This document shows, one piece after another, positions 1-5,431 of a stretch of DNA of 6,494 nt (position 1 is the first letter of the stretch; every line of letters starts with the position of its first letter). Location of the stretch: positions 1 to 6,494 of the forward strand of contig SCRB01000620.1 in the NCBI GenBank assembly GCA_004299545.1. The letters run 5' to 3'. The notes under the pieces were generated by a model that saw only the letters and a list, made by a program, of their open reading frames with translations, was not told the DNA's origin and made no database searches. A program made the position numbers and the translations under genes. Origin of the DNA: Rhizobiaceae bacterium (lineage in GTDB: Bacteria; Pseudomonadota; Alphaproteobacteria; Rhizobiales; Rhizobiaceae).

Positions 1-45
1 GCATGTCATTATCCCGAAACCGTTACACACTTTCGGGCGACATGC
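1..45. repeat. RIME-like palindromic repeat after the muramidase gene
   Basis: The ends GCATGTC (1-7) and GACATGC (39-45) are inverted copies, and inside them CCCGAAA (13-19) pairs with TTTCGGG (31-37), so the segment folds into a two-stem hairpin. Bases 17-33 match bases 1267-1283 in the second palindrome of the larger repeat at 1197-1298 with only two differences, so the two are related. Such palindromes are typical of rhizobial intergenic DNA. It ends one base before the stop codon of the minus-strand muramidase gene, so it may stabilise or end that transcript, but there is no clear U-tract. It starts at the window edge and could extend further left. Confidence 0.75.
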
Positions 46-46
46 T

Positions 47-1063
47 TTAATCCGCGTCGGCCACCAGCTGCGCGCCGCCGCTCCAGCGCCACCAGTCCCC
101 CTCATCGCCGTTGAAGACATTGAGGTCGATCGGACCGACGACGCCGTGGGACTTGCCCGAGCCGGAATACTGCCAGAACAGCCATTTGCGGCCGGGATAG
201 ACATGTGCGGGAATGTCCGCCGTCGAGCGCAGCCAGAAGCCGTACTCGTTGAAGGCGCCACGCAGATTATCGTCGTAGAAGTCGGGCGTCGTGTAGATGA
301 CCGGCCGCTTGCCGTAATGACGCTCCAGCCGATCCATGAAGACGCGCATCTTCTCCAGCACCACCGTGCGCGACGGGCGCCGCTTGCAGCTCGACATATG
401 GTTCCATTCGACGTCGATCACTGGCGGCAGCGCGCCGCTGTCCCTCGGCACGTTGCGGATGAACCAGTCGGCCTGCTCGCTCGCCGGTCGGCACCAGTAA
501 AAGAAATGATAGGCACCGCGTTTCAGGCCCGCCGCCTCGGCACCGCGCCAGTTCTTCATGAACATCGGGTCGAGATGGTCGCCTCCGTCGGTCGCCTTGA
601 TATAGGCGAAATTGGCGCCCTGCTCGCGCAGCTTCTCCCAGTCGATGGCGCCCTGCCAGCGCGAAACGTCGACGCCATGGACGTCCAGCCGGCGTGGAGA
701 ATGCCGGCCGAAATCAATCGGATCGGAATCGCGGAATTTTGTCCTGTAGATCCTGCCATGCACAAGCTTTTTCGTCTGGAAGTGGTGTGGACGCGCAGCC
801 GGCATGGGAGGCGCCATCATCGCCATCGCCTCCTCGGTCTCCGCCTGCTTGTCCTCGGCGAGCGCCAGCGGCTTTTCGGCCGGCTGCCGCCGGGGTGCCG
901 CTCTTACGGTAACCACCGGAGCAAGCGGGATCAGGGGTTTGGCGATCGAACCGGTCTTTTCGTGGGAAGGCGGCGGAATCCGCAGCGCATCCACGTCCGG
1001 CGTGGAGGAACAACCGGCGATCAGCGCCGTGACAAGGAAGGAAATAAGGTATCGGGACCGCAT
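47..1063 (-). CDS. GH25 family muramidase (lysozyme), predicted lipoprotein
   Basis: This 338-residue protein is predicted to cut the beta-1,4 bond between N-acetylmuramic acid and N-acetylglucosamine in peptidoglycan. The start is the ATG at 1061-1063, because it gives a clean lipoprotein signal (MRSRYLISFLVTALIAGC) with lipobox I15-A16-G17 and Cys18; the longer reading frame needs a TTG at 1093 and only adds residues before the signal. No good Shine-Dalgarno sequence is visible. Residues 19-126 are a linker rich in Ala, Pro and charged residues. The GH25 domain spans about 127-320 and has GVDVSRWQG (Asp132), then PVIDVEWN, where Asp217 and Glu219 match the catalytic D-x-E pair of the family, and a late PIDLNVFNGD motif. 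Cys191 and Cys226 could form a disulfide. The lipid anchor and linker suggest a role in the cell's own envelope rather than phage lysis. The family is clear; the physiological role is inferred. Confidence 0.9.
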   Translation of the reverse strand: MRSRYLISFLVTALIAGCSSTPDVDALRIPPPSHEKTGSIAKPLIPLAPVVTVRAAPRRQPAEKPLALAEDKQAETEEAMAMMAPPMPAARPHHFQTKKLVHGRIYRTKFRDSDPIDFGRHSPRRLDVHGVDVSRWQGAIDWEKLREQGANFAYIKATDGGDHLDPMFMKNWRGAEAAGLKRGAYHFFYWCRPASEQADWFIRNVPRDSGALPPVIDVEWNHMSSCKRRPSRTVVLEKMRVFMDRLERHYGKRPVIYTTPDFYDDNLRGAFNEYGFWLRSTADIPAHVYPGRKWLFWQYSGSGKSHGVVGPIDLNVFNGDEGDWWRWSGGAQLVADAD

Positions 1064-1196
1064 CGGCCGTACACAGAACACGAACAAAGCCAAGGACGGA
1101 CAACCGCCATACGAACCCGATTTCCTAGCAAGGATTCATCAATAAAGTTTGAATCGAATTCTTTACCGTCGGCCTGTTTCGCCTCAGGCAACGTCT
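1064..1196. other. Upstream region of the muramidase gene
   Basis: This 133-base stretch should hold the promoter and leader of the minus-strand muramidase gene. It is more AT-rich than the genes, mainly around 1130-1165. I see no convincing -35/-10 pair or ribosome binding site and no supported gene. Confidence 0.4.
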
Positions 1197-1298
1197 AGAG
1201 CATTTCCGTTTTTCTCTGAATCACGAAAATGCTCTATCTCCTTGTTTTTACGCAATTCCGGACGCAAAACCGCTACGCACTTTTGCTGGAATTGCTCT
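1197..1298. repeat. RIME1-like intergenic mosaic element with two palindromes
   Basis: This 102-bp element begins AGAGCA and ends TGCTCT. Palindrome 1 has 12-base arms at 1197-1208 and 1224-1235 with one mismatch. Palindrome 2 pairs GCAATTCC (1252-1259) with GGAATTGC (1288-1295), and GCAAAA (1264-1269) with TTTTGC (1281-1286). Two large palindromes in about 100 bp is the known architecture of the Rhizobium-specific intergenic mosaic element RIME1. Its loop sequence is shared with the repeat at 1-45. It lies between the start of the muramidase gene and the cassette. Short open frames crossing it are artefacts of the repeat. Any function, such as transcript stability or protein binding, is unknown. 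Confidence 0.8.
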
Positions 1299-1325
1299 AA
1301 AATCCGCATATGCCATGGAACTCTT

Positions 1326-1419
1326 CCGCAAGCAGCGGGTTAATGCGTCGGACGGCGGCGATGGTTCCCCCAACCTTTCTTGCCCGCCCTGGCAAAGCGC
1401 CGCCGTCCCCCTTCGCTGC
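1326..1419. ncRNA. Candidate branched RNA structure (speculative)
   Basis: A perfect 11-base inverted repeat, GGACGGCGGCG (1350-1360) and CGCCGCCGTCC (1398-1408), encloses two smaller hairpins: GGTT/AACC (1363-1366 with 1372-1375) and TTGCC/GGCAA (1380-1384 with 1391-1395). Outside it, GCAGCG (1332-1337) can pair with CGCTGC (1414-1419). A competing hairpin, CCGC/GCGG (1326-1329 with 1335-1338), uses the same bases. Together these could make a branched RNA with two alternative outer stems. The strand is undetermined because the pairings work on both, and no flanking U-tract is visible. High G+C makes short pairings common, so only the 11-bp stem carries real weight. I recognise no known RNA family. 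Confidence 0.25.
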
Positions 1420-1443
1420 AAAACCTTCCTCCGTAAGACACCT

Positions 1444-1451
1444 TGACGTCG
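1444..1451 (+). repeat. Left 8-bp direct repeat flanking the cassette
   Basis: TGACGTCG occurs here and again at 1963-1970, immediately outside both ends of the cassette, as expected for a target-site duplication. The core GACGTC is its own reverse complement, so the repeat also reads as part of an inverted repeat; only the outer T and G show the direct orientation. Confidence 0.5.
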
Positions 1452-1474
1452 GGTAGTGTCTCGGTTTGAAATTT
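1452..1474 (+). repeat. Left terminal inverted repeat of the cassette
   Basis: It starts GGTAGTGTCTCGGTTT and continues GAAATTT. It matches the reverse complement of 1940-1962 with mismatches only at its 2nd, 17th and 20th bases. Confidence 0.7.
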
Positions 1475-1494
1475 GAAGCAGGGGACTGCGCGGG

Positions 1495-1914
1495 TCATAC
1501 TCTGAAAGCGGTGACGCGAATTTCGACATGCATCTTGGGATCGCCAAGCACAGCAACACCCAGGCATGTCCAGATTGGCTTGTGGTCAGGCATTCGTTTC
1601 CGAAACTGTCGCGCCATCTCTGCCGTTGCCGCCAGAATCGTCCCGTCTGGTTCCAGTGTGTGGTAAGAATTGACGTGCGCTACGTTCGTCCAATCCAAGC
1701 CGATCTGCCTCAGCATAAAGGCCACGTTGTCGAAGGCTTGGTTGATCTCTGCCTCGATTGGAACGCCAACCGGGAAGTCAAGCGTGTCGGGATTCCATCC
1801 GCCTTGGCCGGATAGCTCCACCCGACCGTCGACTTCCATCACCATTGAATAGCTATAGTTCTTGGCGCTCTTTTCGCCCCATGAACCCGGAGCAGTCAGT
1901 TTGAACCTTGTCAT
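1495..1914 (-). CDS. RidA/YjgF/Rid-family protein lacking the active-site arginine
   Basis: This 139-residue protein belongs to the RidA (YjgF/YER057c/UK114) superfamily of small, normally trimeric cytosolic proteins, whose active members hydrolyse reactive enamine/imine intermediates. Family features are ELSGQGGWNPDT near residues 33-44 (usually SGQ with a following P), the helix INQAFDNVAFMLRQIGLDWTNVAHV, and a C-terminal VEIRVTAF. In the usual P-x-R signature, where the arginine binds the substrate carboxylate, this protein reads P113-I114-W115-T116, so tryptophan replaces arginine. That makes classic 2-iminobutanoate deaminase activity unlikely; several Rid subfamilies also lack this residue. 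I chose the ATG at 1912-1914; a TTG two codons earlier (1918-1920) is possible, and neither has a strong ribosome binding site. The gene is the sole cargo of the inverted-repeat cassette. The substrate is unknown. Confidence 0.85.
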   Translation of the reverse strand: MTRFKLTAPGSWGEKSAKNYSYSMVMEVDGRVELSGQGGWNPDTLDFPVGVPIEAEINQAFDNVAFMLRQIGLDWTNVAHVNSYHTLEPDGTILAATAEMARQFRKRMPDHKPIWTCLGVAVLGDPKMHVEIRVTAFRV

Positions 1915-1939
1915 GCTCAAAGCTTACCAGAGCATGCCA

Positions 1940-1962
1940 AAACTTTAAACCGAGACACTATC
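1940..1962 (-). repeat. Right terminal inverted repeat of the cassette
   Basis: Read on the minus strand it begins GATAGTGTCTCGGTTT and continues AAAGTTT, an inverted copy of 1452-1474 at 20 of 23 positions. It lies about 25 bases upstream of the ridA-like ATG, so any promoter for that gene must overlap this repeat or lie outside the cassette. Confidence 0.7.
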
Positions 1963-1970
1963 TGACGTCG
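1963..1970 (+). repeat. Right 8-bp direct repeat flanking the cassette
   Basis: TGACGTCG here is identical to 1444-1451 and abuts the outer end of the right inverted repeat. It is a candidate target-site duplication. Confidence 0.5.
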
Positions 1971-2128
1971 ACTGCATTTGCGCGGGAGCCGGAATGTGGT
2001 AGAGCGGCGCCGATTTTCCCCGATCACCGATCAACGGCCAAAGCGGCGAAGGTCCGGCGTCTGTTCATTTGCCCAGGCTGTCTCCCGGATACATGCCTTT
2101 CGGTCCATGCCGTCGAAAGCGAGATGAA
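1971..2128 (+). other. Upstream region of rimO
   Basis: This 158-base stretch between the cassette and rimO should hold the rimO promoter and leader. It contains a tandem CCGATCA repeat (2020-2026 and 2027-2033). A weak promoter-like pair TTGCGC/TAGAGC (16-bp spacing, from 1978) can be drawn, but I do not trust it. The rimO frame stays open upstream to a TTG at 2069. Confidence 0.35.
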
Positions 2129-3442
2129 ATGCCAGCGCCGCGCGTCAGTTTCGTCAGCCTCGGATGCCCGAAGGCGCTGGTGGATTCCGAACGCATCATC
2201 ACGCGATTACGCTCCGAGGGATACGAGATCGCGCGCAAGCACGACGGGGCCGATCTGGTGGTCGTCAACACCTGCGGCTTTCTCGATTCCGCCCGTAATG
2301 AATCGCTCGGCGCCATCGGTGCGGCACTTTCGGAAAACGGCAAGGTCATCGTCACCGGCTGCCTCGGCGCCGAGCCGGAAGTCATCCGTGAAAAACACCC
2401 GAACGTGCTCGCGATCACCGGGCCGCAAGCCTATGAGAGCGTCATGGCGGCGGTGCACGAAGCAGCCCCGCCAGCGCATGACCCCTACCTGGACCTCATC
2501 CCCCCGCAGGGCGTCAGGCTGACGCCGCGCCACTATGCCTATCTGAAGATTTCGGAGGGCTGCAACAATCGCTGCTCCTTCTGCATCATCCCCCAGCTTC
2601 GCGGCGATCTTGTCTCGCGGCCGCTGGGCGACGTGCTGCGCGAAGCCGAGCGCCTGGTGATGGCCGGCGTGAAGGAAATCCTCGTCATCTCGCAGGACAC
2701 CAGCGCCTATGGCGTCGACCTCAAATACAGGGCCGATCTGTGGCAGGAACGGGAAGTGAGGACGAAATTCCTCGACCTCACCCGCGAACTCGGCGAAATG
2801 GGCGTTTGGGTGCGCCTGCATTACGTCTACCCCTACCCGCATGTCGACGAGGTCATTCCGCTGATGGCGGAAGGGAAAATCCTTCCCTATCTCGACATTC
2901 CCTTCCAGCACGCCTCATCCACGGTCCTGAAGACCATGCGCCGGCCGGCACATCAGGAAAAGACACTCGACCGCATCCGGCGCTGGCGTGAGATATGCCC
3001 CGATCTCGCCGTCCGCTCGACCTTCATCGTCGGCTTCCCCGGCGAAACGGAGGAAGATTTCGAGACGTTGCTTTCATGGCTGGACGAGGCGAGGATCGAT
3101 CGCGCCGGCTGCTTCAAATATGAGCCGGTGAAAGGCGCGCGCGCCAACGATCTTGGCCTCGATCCGGTGCCAGACGAGGTCAAAACCTTACGCTGGAACC
3201 GCTTCATGGCGCGCCAGCAGAAGATTTCGGCCGCGCAATTGAAGAAAAAAATCGGCAAGCGCCTTCCCGTCATCATTGATGAAGCCGAAGGAAGGGTGGC
3301 CAGAGGCCGCACCCGCTATGACGCGCCGGAGATCGACGGCACCGTCCGGATTCACGCCAACCGTCCGCTCCGGACCGGCGACATCGTGACCGTCAAGATC
3401 GAAGGATCGGACGCCTACGATCTCTCCGGACTGGCAGTTTAA
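2129..3442 (+). CDS. rimO: Ribosomal protein S12 methylthiotransferase RimO
   Basis: RimO is a radical-SAM enzyme that adds a methylthio group to the beta-carbon of a conserved aspartate in ribosomal protein S12, acting in the cytosol. The N-terminal domain carries the three cysteines of the auxiliary iron-sulfur cluster: Cys13 ([12 protein letters not shown]), Cys49 (NTCGFLDSA) and Cys78 ([10 protein letters not shown]). The radical-SAM CxxxCxxC motif is Cys145, Cys149 and Cys152 ([12 protein letters not shown]). The [17 protein letters not shown] stretch (295-311) is also typical, and the last 65-70 residues form the TRAM substrate-binding domain. The ATG at 2129 gives 437 residues, the usual length, and starts with the family's conserved [19 protein letters not shown]. 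In-frame TTG (2069) and ATG (2093) codons upstream would add an unrelated tail. No strong Shine-Dalgarno sequence is seen. All key cysteines are present, so the gene looks intact. It converges with the transferase gene, with a 9-base gap between the stop codons. Confidence 0.96.
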   Translation: MPAPRVSFVSLGCPKALVDSERIITRLRSEGYEIARKHDGADLVVVNTCGFLDSARNESLGAIGAALSENGKVIVTGCLGAEPEVIREKHPNVLAITGPQAYESVMAAVHEAAPPAHDPYLDLIPPQGVRLTPRHYAYLKISEGCNNRCSFCIIPQLRGDLVSRPLGDVLREAERLVMAGVKEILVISQDTSAYGVDLKYRADLWQEREVRTKFLDLTRELGEMGVWVRLHYVYPYPHVDEVIPLMAEGKILPYLDIPFQHASSTVLKTMRRPAHQEKTLDRIRRWREICPDLAVRSTFIVGFPGETEEDFETLLSWLDEARIDRAGCFKYEPVKGARANDLGLDPVPDEVKTLRWNRFMARQQKISAAQLKKKIGKRLPVIIDEAEGRVARGRTRYDAPEIDGTVRIHANRPLRTGDIVTVKIEGSDAYDLSGLAV

Positions 3443-3451
3443 CGCTTCAAC

Positions 3452-4087
3452 TTACCCGCTGAAGGAGGGCAGCGGTGTGACGCGCTTTGCCAGTTCCGCA
3501 TCGCGTGCCTGAACGCGTTGATAGGCCGGACGATCGGAGATGCGGGCGAGATAATCGACGAAGGCCGGCTTTTCGGGCAGCACCTTCATGATTCCCATGG
3601 TGAAGCCGATGGCGCTGGCGAGTTGCGTATCCGCTGCGGTGAAGCGGCCGCCCGCAGCAAAGGGCTGGCGTGACAGCATGCGTTCCACATAGGCGACCAT
3701 GTCGTCGAACAAGCCGAAGGAATAATCCCTGCTTTGATATTCCAGGCCATGCGCCCGGGCGGCAACCGCAGGATCGAGGACGGAATCACAATAGACCATC
3801 GCCGCGAGATAGGCGGCGCGATCCTTGTCTCCGATCGCCGGTGCGAGATTAGCTTCTGGAAAGGCATCGCCGAGATAGAGGGCGATCGCCGCGCGTTCGG
3901 TGACGATATTGCCATCGTGAACGATGGCCGGAACCTTCTTGCTGGGTTGAATGGCGCGATAATCCTCGGGAGGGCCGCCCGGCATGCGAACGTCGATAAG
4001 TTCCATTTCGTAAGGTTGGCCGAGTTCTTCGAGCAGCCAGAAGATGCTGGAAGAACGGGACCAGGGGCAATGATAGAATTTGAGCAT
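3452..4087 (-). CDS. Glutathione S-transferase family protein
   Basis: This 211-residue cytosolic protein has the two-domain GST fold. Residues 1-80 are the thioredoxin-like domain, with CPWSRSSS at the start of helix 1 (the usual place for the catalytic Ser or Cys), the cis-proline loop K51-V52-P53 that contacts glutathione, and TERAAIALYL (63-72), where Glu64 is kept but the following residue, often Ser, is Arg. The helical C-terminal domain contains FTAADTQLA (149-157), the conserved N-capping motif with Asp153. Members conjugate glutathione to electrophiles or act as glutathione-dependent isomerases or reductases; the substrate cannot be told here. The ATG at 4085-4087 is well supported by GGAGG (complement of 4094-4098) six bases upstream. 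An upstream terminator (4195-4222) separates it from the transporter operon, so it should have its own promoter. Confidence 0.93.
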   Translation of the reverse strand: MLKFYHCPWSRSSSIFWLLEELGQPYEMELIDVRMPGGPPEDYRAIQPSKKVPAIVHDGNIVTERAAIALYLGDAFPEANLAPAIGDKDRAAYLAAMVYCDSVLDPAVAARAHGLEYQSRDYSFGLFDDMVAYVERMLSRQPFAAGGRFTAADTQLASAIGFTMGIMKVLPEKPAFVDYLARISDRPAYQRVQARDAELAKRVTPLPSFSG

Positions 4088-4093
4088 GGCGGG

Positions 4094-4098
4094 CCTCC
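4094..4098 (-). promoter_or_regulatory. Ribosome binding site of the GST gene
   Basis: GGAGG on the minus strand lies 6 bases before the ATG at 4087. It is the best Shine-Dalgarno sequence in the window and fixes the start of the transferase gene. Confidence 0.85.
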
Positions 4099-4151
4099 AG
4101 TAAGATTTGTCCGAACCGTTTCCGATATTCGGGATTCCTACCAGCCTCCTG

Positions 4152-4169
4152 CTGACATCCTTTTGTCAG
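4152..4169 (-). promoter_or_regulatory. Inverted repeat upstream of the GST gene (possible operator)
   Basis: CTGACA (4152-4157) and TGTCAG (4164-4169) form a perfect 6-bp inverted repeat with a 6-base centre, about 65 bases before the transferase start. The arms extend to CCTGACA and TGTCAGcAGG with one bulged base. The half-site recurs nearby as GTCAGC (4177-4182). It could be a repressor operator or a leader hairpin. No regulator gene is next to it in this window, so the role is a guess. Confidence 0.3.
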
Positions 4170-4194
4170 GACATGCGTCAGCAAGCGCACCATG

Positions 4195-4222
4195 AAAAAA
4201 GGGCGCCGCTAGGGCGCCCTTT
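4195..4222 (-). terminator. Rho-independent terminator of the BMP transporter operon
   Basis: On the minus strand, AAAGGGCGCC and GGCGCCCTTT form a 10-bp, GC-rich stem around a 5-base loop, and the strand continues as a run of six T (complement of 4195-4200, three of which pair in the stem). It lies 25 bases after the stop codon of the BMP-family gene. This is a textbook intrinsic terminator and marks the end of the importer operon. In the plus direction only TTT follows the stem, so termination there should be weaker. Confidence 0.9.
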
Positions 4223-4247
4223 CGATTCGATCAGGCCTTTGTCGGGC

Positions 4248-5315
4248 TTATTTCGGCAACGTGCCCTCGACGCCCTGGACGTAGAAGTTCATGCCGAGCA
4301 ACACCGAATCCTCGGCCACCTGGCCAGCCTTCAGCCAGGGCGAGCCGTCCTGCTTGTTGATCGGCCCGGTGAACGGGTTCCAGCCGCCGGCGATCTTCTT
4401 GCGGGTCGCCTCGGCCATCGCCTTCACGTCGTCGGGCATGTTCGTGAACGGCGCCAGTTCGACGGCATTATCGTCCTTGATACCGAGCCAGACATTGTCA
4501 GGCTTCCAAGTGCCGTCCAGCACCGCCTTGACGCGGCTCACATAATAAGGCGCCCAGTTGTCCTCCAGCGCAGTAAGCTGCGCGTGCGGCCCGAACTTGA
4601 TCATGTCCGACGCCTGGCCGAAGGCATGCACGCCGCGTTTCTCGGCCACCTGCATCGGGGCGGTGGAATCAGTGTGCTGGCCGAGCACATCCGCACCCTG
4701 GTCGATCAATGCCTTGGCGGCGTCGGCTTCCTTGCCCGGGTCGAACCATGAGTTGACCCAGACGATCTTCAGCTTGAAGTTCGGGTCGACCGAATGCGCG
4801 CCTAGAACGAACGCATTGATGTCCATCAGGACTTCGGGAATCGGGAAGGAAACGATGTAGCCGCCGATATGCGACTTCGACACCTTGGCCGCGATCTGGC
4901 CCATGATGTAGCGGCCTTCATACCAGCGCAGATTGTAGATGCCCATATTCGGGGCCGTCTTGAAGCCGGTGGCATGCTCGAAATCGATTTTCGGGAACTT
5001 CTTCGCCACCTTGTATTCGGCGTCCATGAAGCCGAAGGACGTGCCGAAGATGATCTTGCAATGGTCGCGCGCCAGACGCTCGAAAGCGCGCTCGGCGTCC
5101 GGCCCCTCGCTGACATTCTCGAGATAGGAGGTCTGGACCTTGTCGCCCAGCTCCTTCTGCACGGCGAGACGCCCGAGATTGTGCTGATAGGAATAGCCGA
5201 AGTCGCCGATCGGGCCGACATAGACAAAGCAGGCCTTGACCTTGTCGGCGGCCTGCGCGGTGACCGCCATGCCGAAAATCGCCGCCGTTGTCGCGGCAAG
5301 GAGCAGTTTTTTCAT
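4248..5315 (-). CDS. BMP-family ABC transporter substrate-binding protein
   Basis: This 355-residue protein is the periplasmic receptor of an ABC importer in the BMP/PnrA (basic membrane protein) family; characterised members such as PnrA bind purine nucleosides. Residues 1-22 are a Sec signal peptide (MKKLLLAATTAAIFGMAVTA, then QA) with AQA before cleavage at Ala23. There is no lipobox cysteine, so it should be a soluble periplasmic protein, unlike the lipoproteins of spirochaetes and Gram-positives. The mature protein starts with the family's first beta strand and ligand loop (VGPIGDFGYSYQHN, 33-46), followed by GTSFGFMD (91-98) and the two-lobed type I periplasmic-binding fold. AGAGGT (complement of 5321-5326) lies five bases before the ATG. 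The gene is last in the operon, after two permease genes, and is followed by a strong terminator. The exact ligand is unproven; a nucleoside or related compound is the best family-based guess. Confidence 0.93.
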   Translation of the reverse strand: MKKLLLAATTAAIFGMAVTAQAADKVKACFVYVGPIGDFGYSYQHNLGRLAVQKELGDKVQTSYLENVSEGPDAERAFERLARDHCKIIFGTSFGFMDAEYKVAKKFPKIDFEHATGFKTAPNMGIYNLRWYEGRYIMGQIAAKVSKSHIGGYIVSFPIPEVLMDINAFVLGAHSVDPNFKLKIVWVNSWFDPGKEADAAKALIDQGADVLGQHTDSTAPMQVAEKRGVHAFGQASDMIKFGPHAQLTALEDNWAPYYVSRVKAVLDGTWKPDNVWLGIKDDNAVELAPFTNMPDDVKAMAEATRKKIAGGWNPFTGPINKQDGSPWLKAGQVAEDSVLLGMNFYVQGVEGTLPK

Positions 5316-5431
5316 TTCACACCTCTCTGGAGCATAACCCGGATCCTCTCATCCGATTCTTCTCATGTTTTCCGCCGCAAACGGCAAGTTCTTTCGCGTC
5401 TCTCCACAATTCTCCTCTTACCGGGCCCCTC
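5316..5431 (-). promoter_or_regulatory. Spacer between permease and binding-protein genes
   Basis: This 116-base gap is long for the middle of an operon. It holds the ribosome binding site of the binding-protein gene (AGAGGT, complement of 5321-5326), a small hairpin CGGAT/ATCCG (5340-5344 with 5351-5355) and another GCCG/CGGC (5374-5377 with 5382-5385). Neither hairpin is followed by a U-tract, so I do not call a terminator. The spacer may carry a second promoter or an RNA-processing site that raises expression of the binding protein, but no clear promoter motif is visible. Confidence 0.35.

Larger units (their letters stand above)
1299..1451. other. Gene-free spacer between RIME1-like repeat and cassette
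   Basis: No supported gene lies here. The best small plus-strand frame (1315-1446, 43 codons) has no ribosome binding site, and its protein is an unremarkable Pro/Arg-rich string. The stretch contains the nested inverted repeats at 1326-1419, listed separately, and ends in the left copy of the 8-bp direct repeat flanking the cassette. Confidence 0.5.
1452..1962. mobile_element. Transposase-free inverted-repeat cassette carrying a ridA-like gene
   Basis: The ends 1452-1474 and 1940-1962 are inverted copies matching at 20 of 23 positions, with a perfect 14-bp core, TAGTGTCTCGGTTT. An identical 8-bp direct repeat (TGACGTCG) lies just outside each end. The only gene inside is a RidA-family gene that fills the space: its stop is 20 bases from one repeat and its ATG is 25 bases from the other. 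No transposase is present. This is the layout of a mobile insertion cassette, where a passenger gene sits between insertion-sequence ends and is moved by a transposase acting in trans. Ends starting with G and an 8-bp duplication fit families such as IS1595 or ISL3, but I cannot assign one. The alternative is a TA duplication (TA at 1454-1455 and 1959-1960), as left by IS630/mariner elements. G+C is about 55% inside against about 64% in rimO. Confidence 0.6.

Noticed and set aside
47..1063. Muramidase gene as part of a prophage
   Set aside because: No holin, spanin, tail or other phage gene is nearby, and the protein has a lipoprotein signal rather than endolysin architecture.
146..1198. Plus-strand open frame of 350 codons opposite the muramidase gene
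   Set aside because: The minus strand encodes clear GH25 motifs and a lipobox in the same DNA, while this frame has biased, low-complexity composition.
1310..1456. Small plus-strand frames (1315-1446 and 1310-1456) in the spacer
   Set aside because: Neither has a ribosome binding site or recognisable protein, and one ends on a TAG inside the cassette repeat.
1248..1559. Minus-strand frames running from the ridA-like gene through the left inverted repeat into the RIME1-like element
   Set aside because: They are out of frame with the ridA-like gene, and one ends in translated RIME sequence, a common artefact.
1454..1960. The two inverted repeats as a terminator or a single hairpin
   Set aside because: They are about 470 bases apart with a whole gene between them, so they cannot act as an ordinary terminator stem. 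Flanking direct repeats fit transposition better.
1454..1960. Cassette bounded by a TA duplication (IS630/mariner type)
   Set aside because: TA does lie at both ends of the perfect core, but TA inside a symmetric repeat is uninformative, and the flanking 8-bp direct repeat with G-starting ends explains more bases. I kept it only as an alternative.
1908..2522. Plus-strand open frame of 204 codons overlapping the start of rimO
   Set aside because: It overlaps rimO in another frame, crosses the cassette end and shows Arg/Ser/Pro-rich shadow composition.
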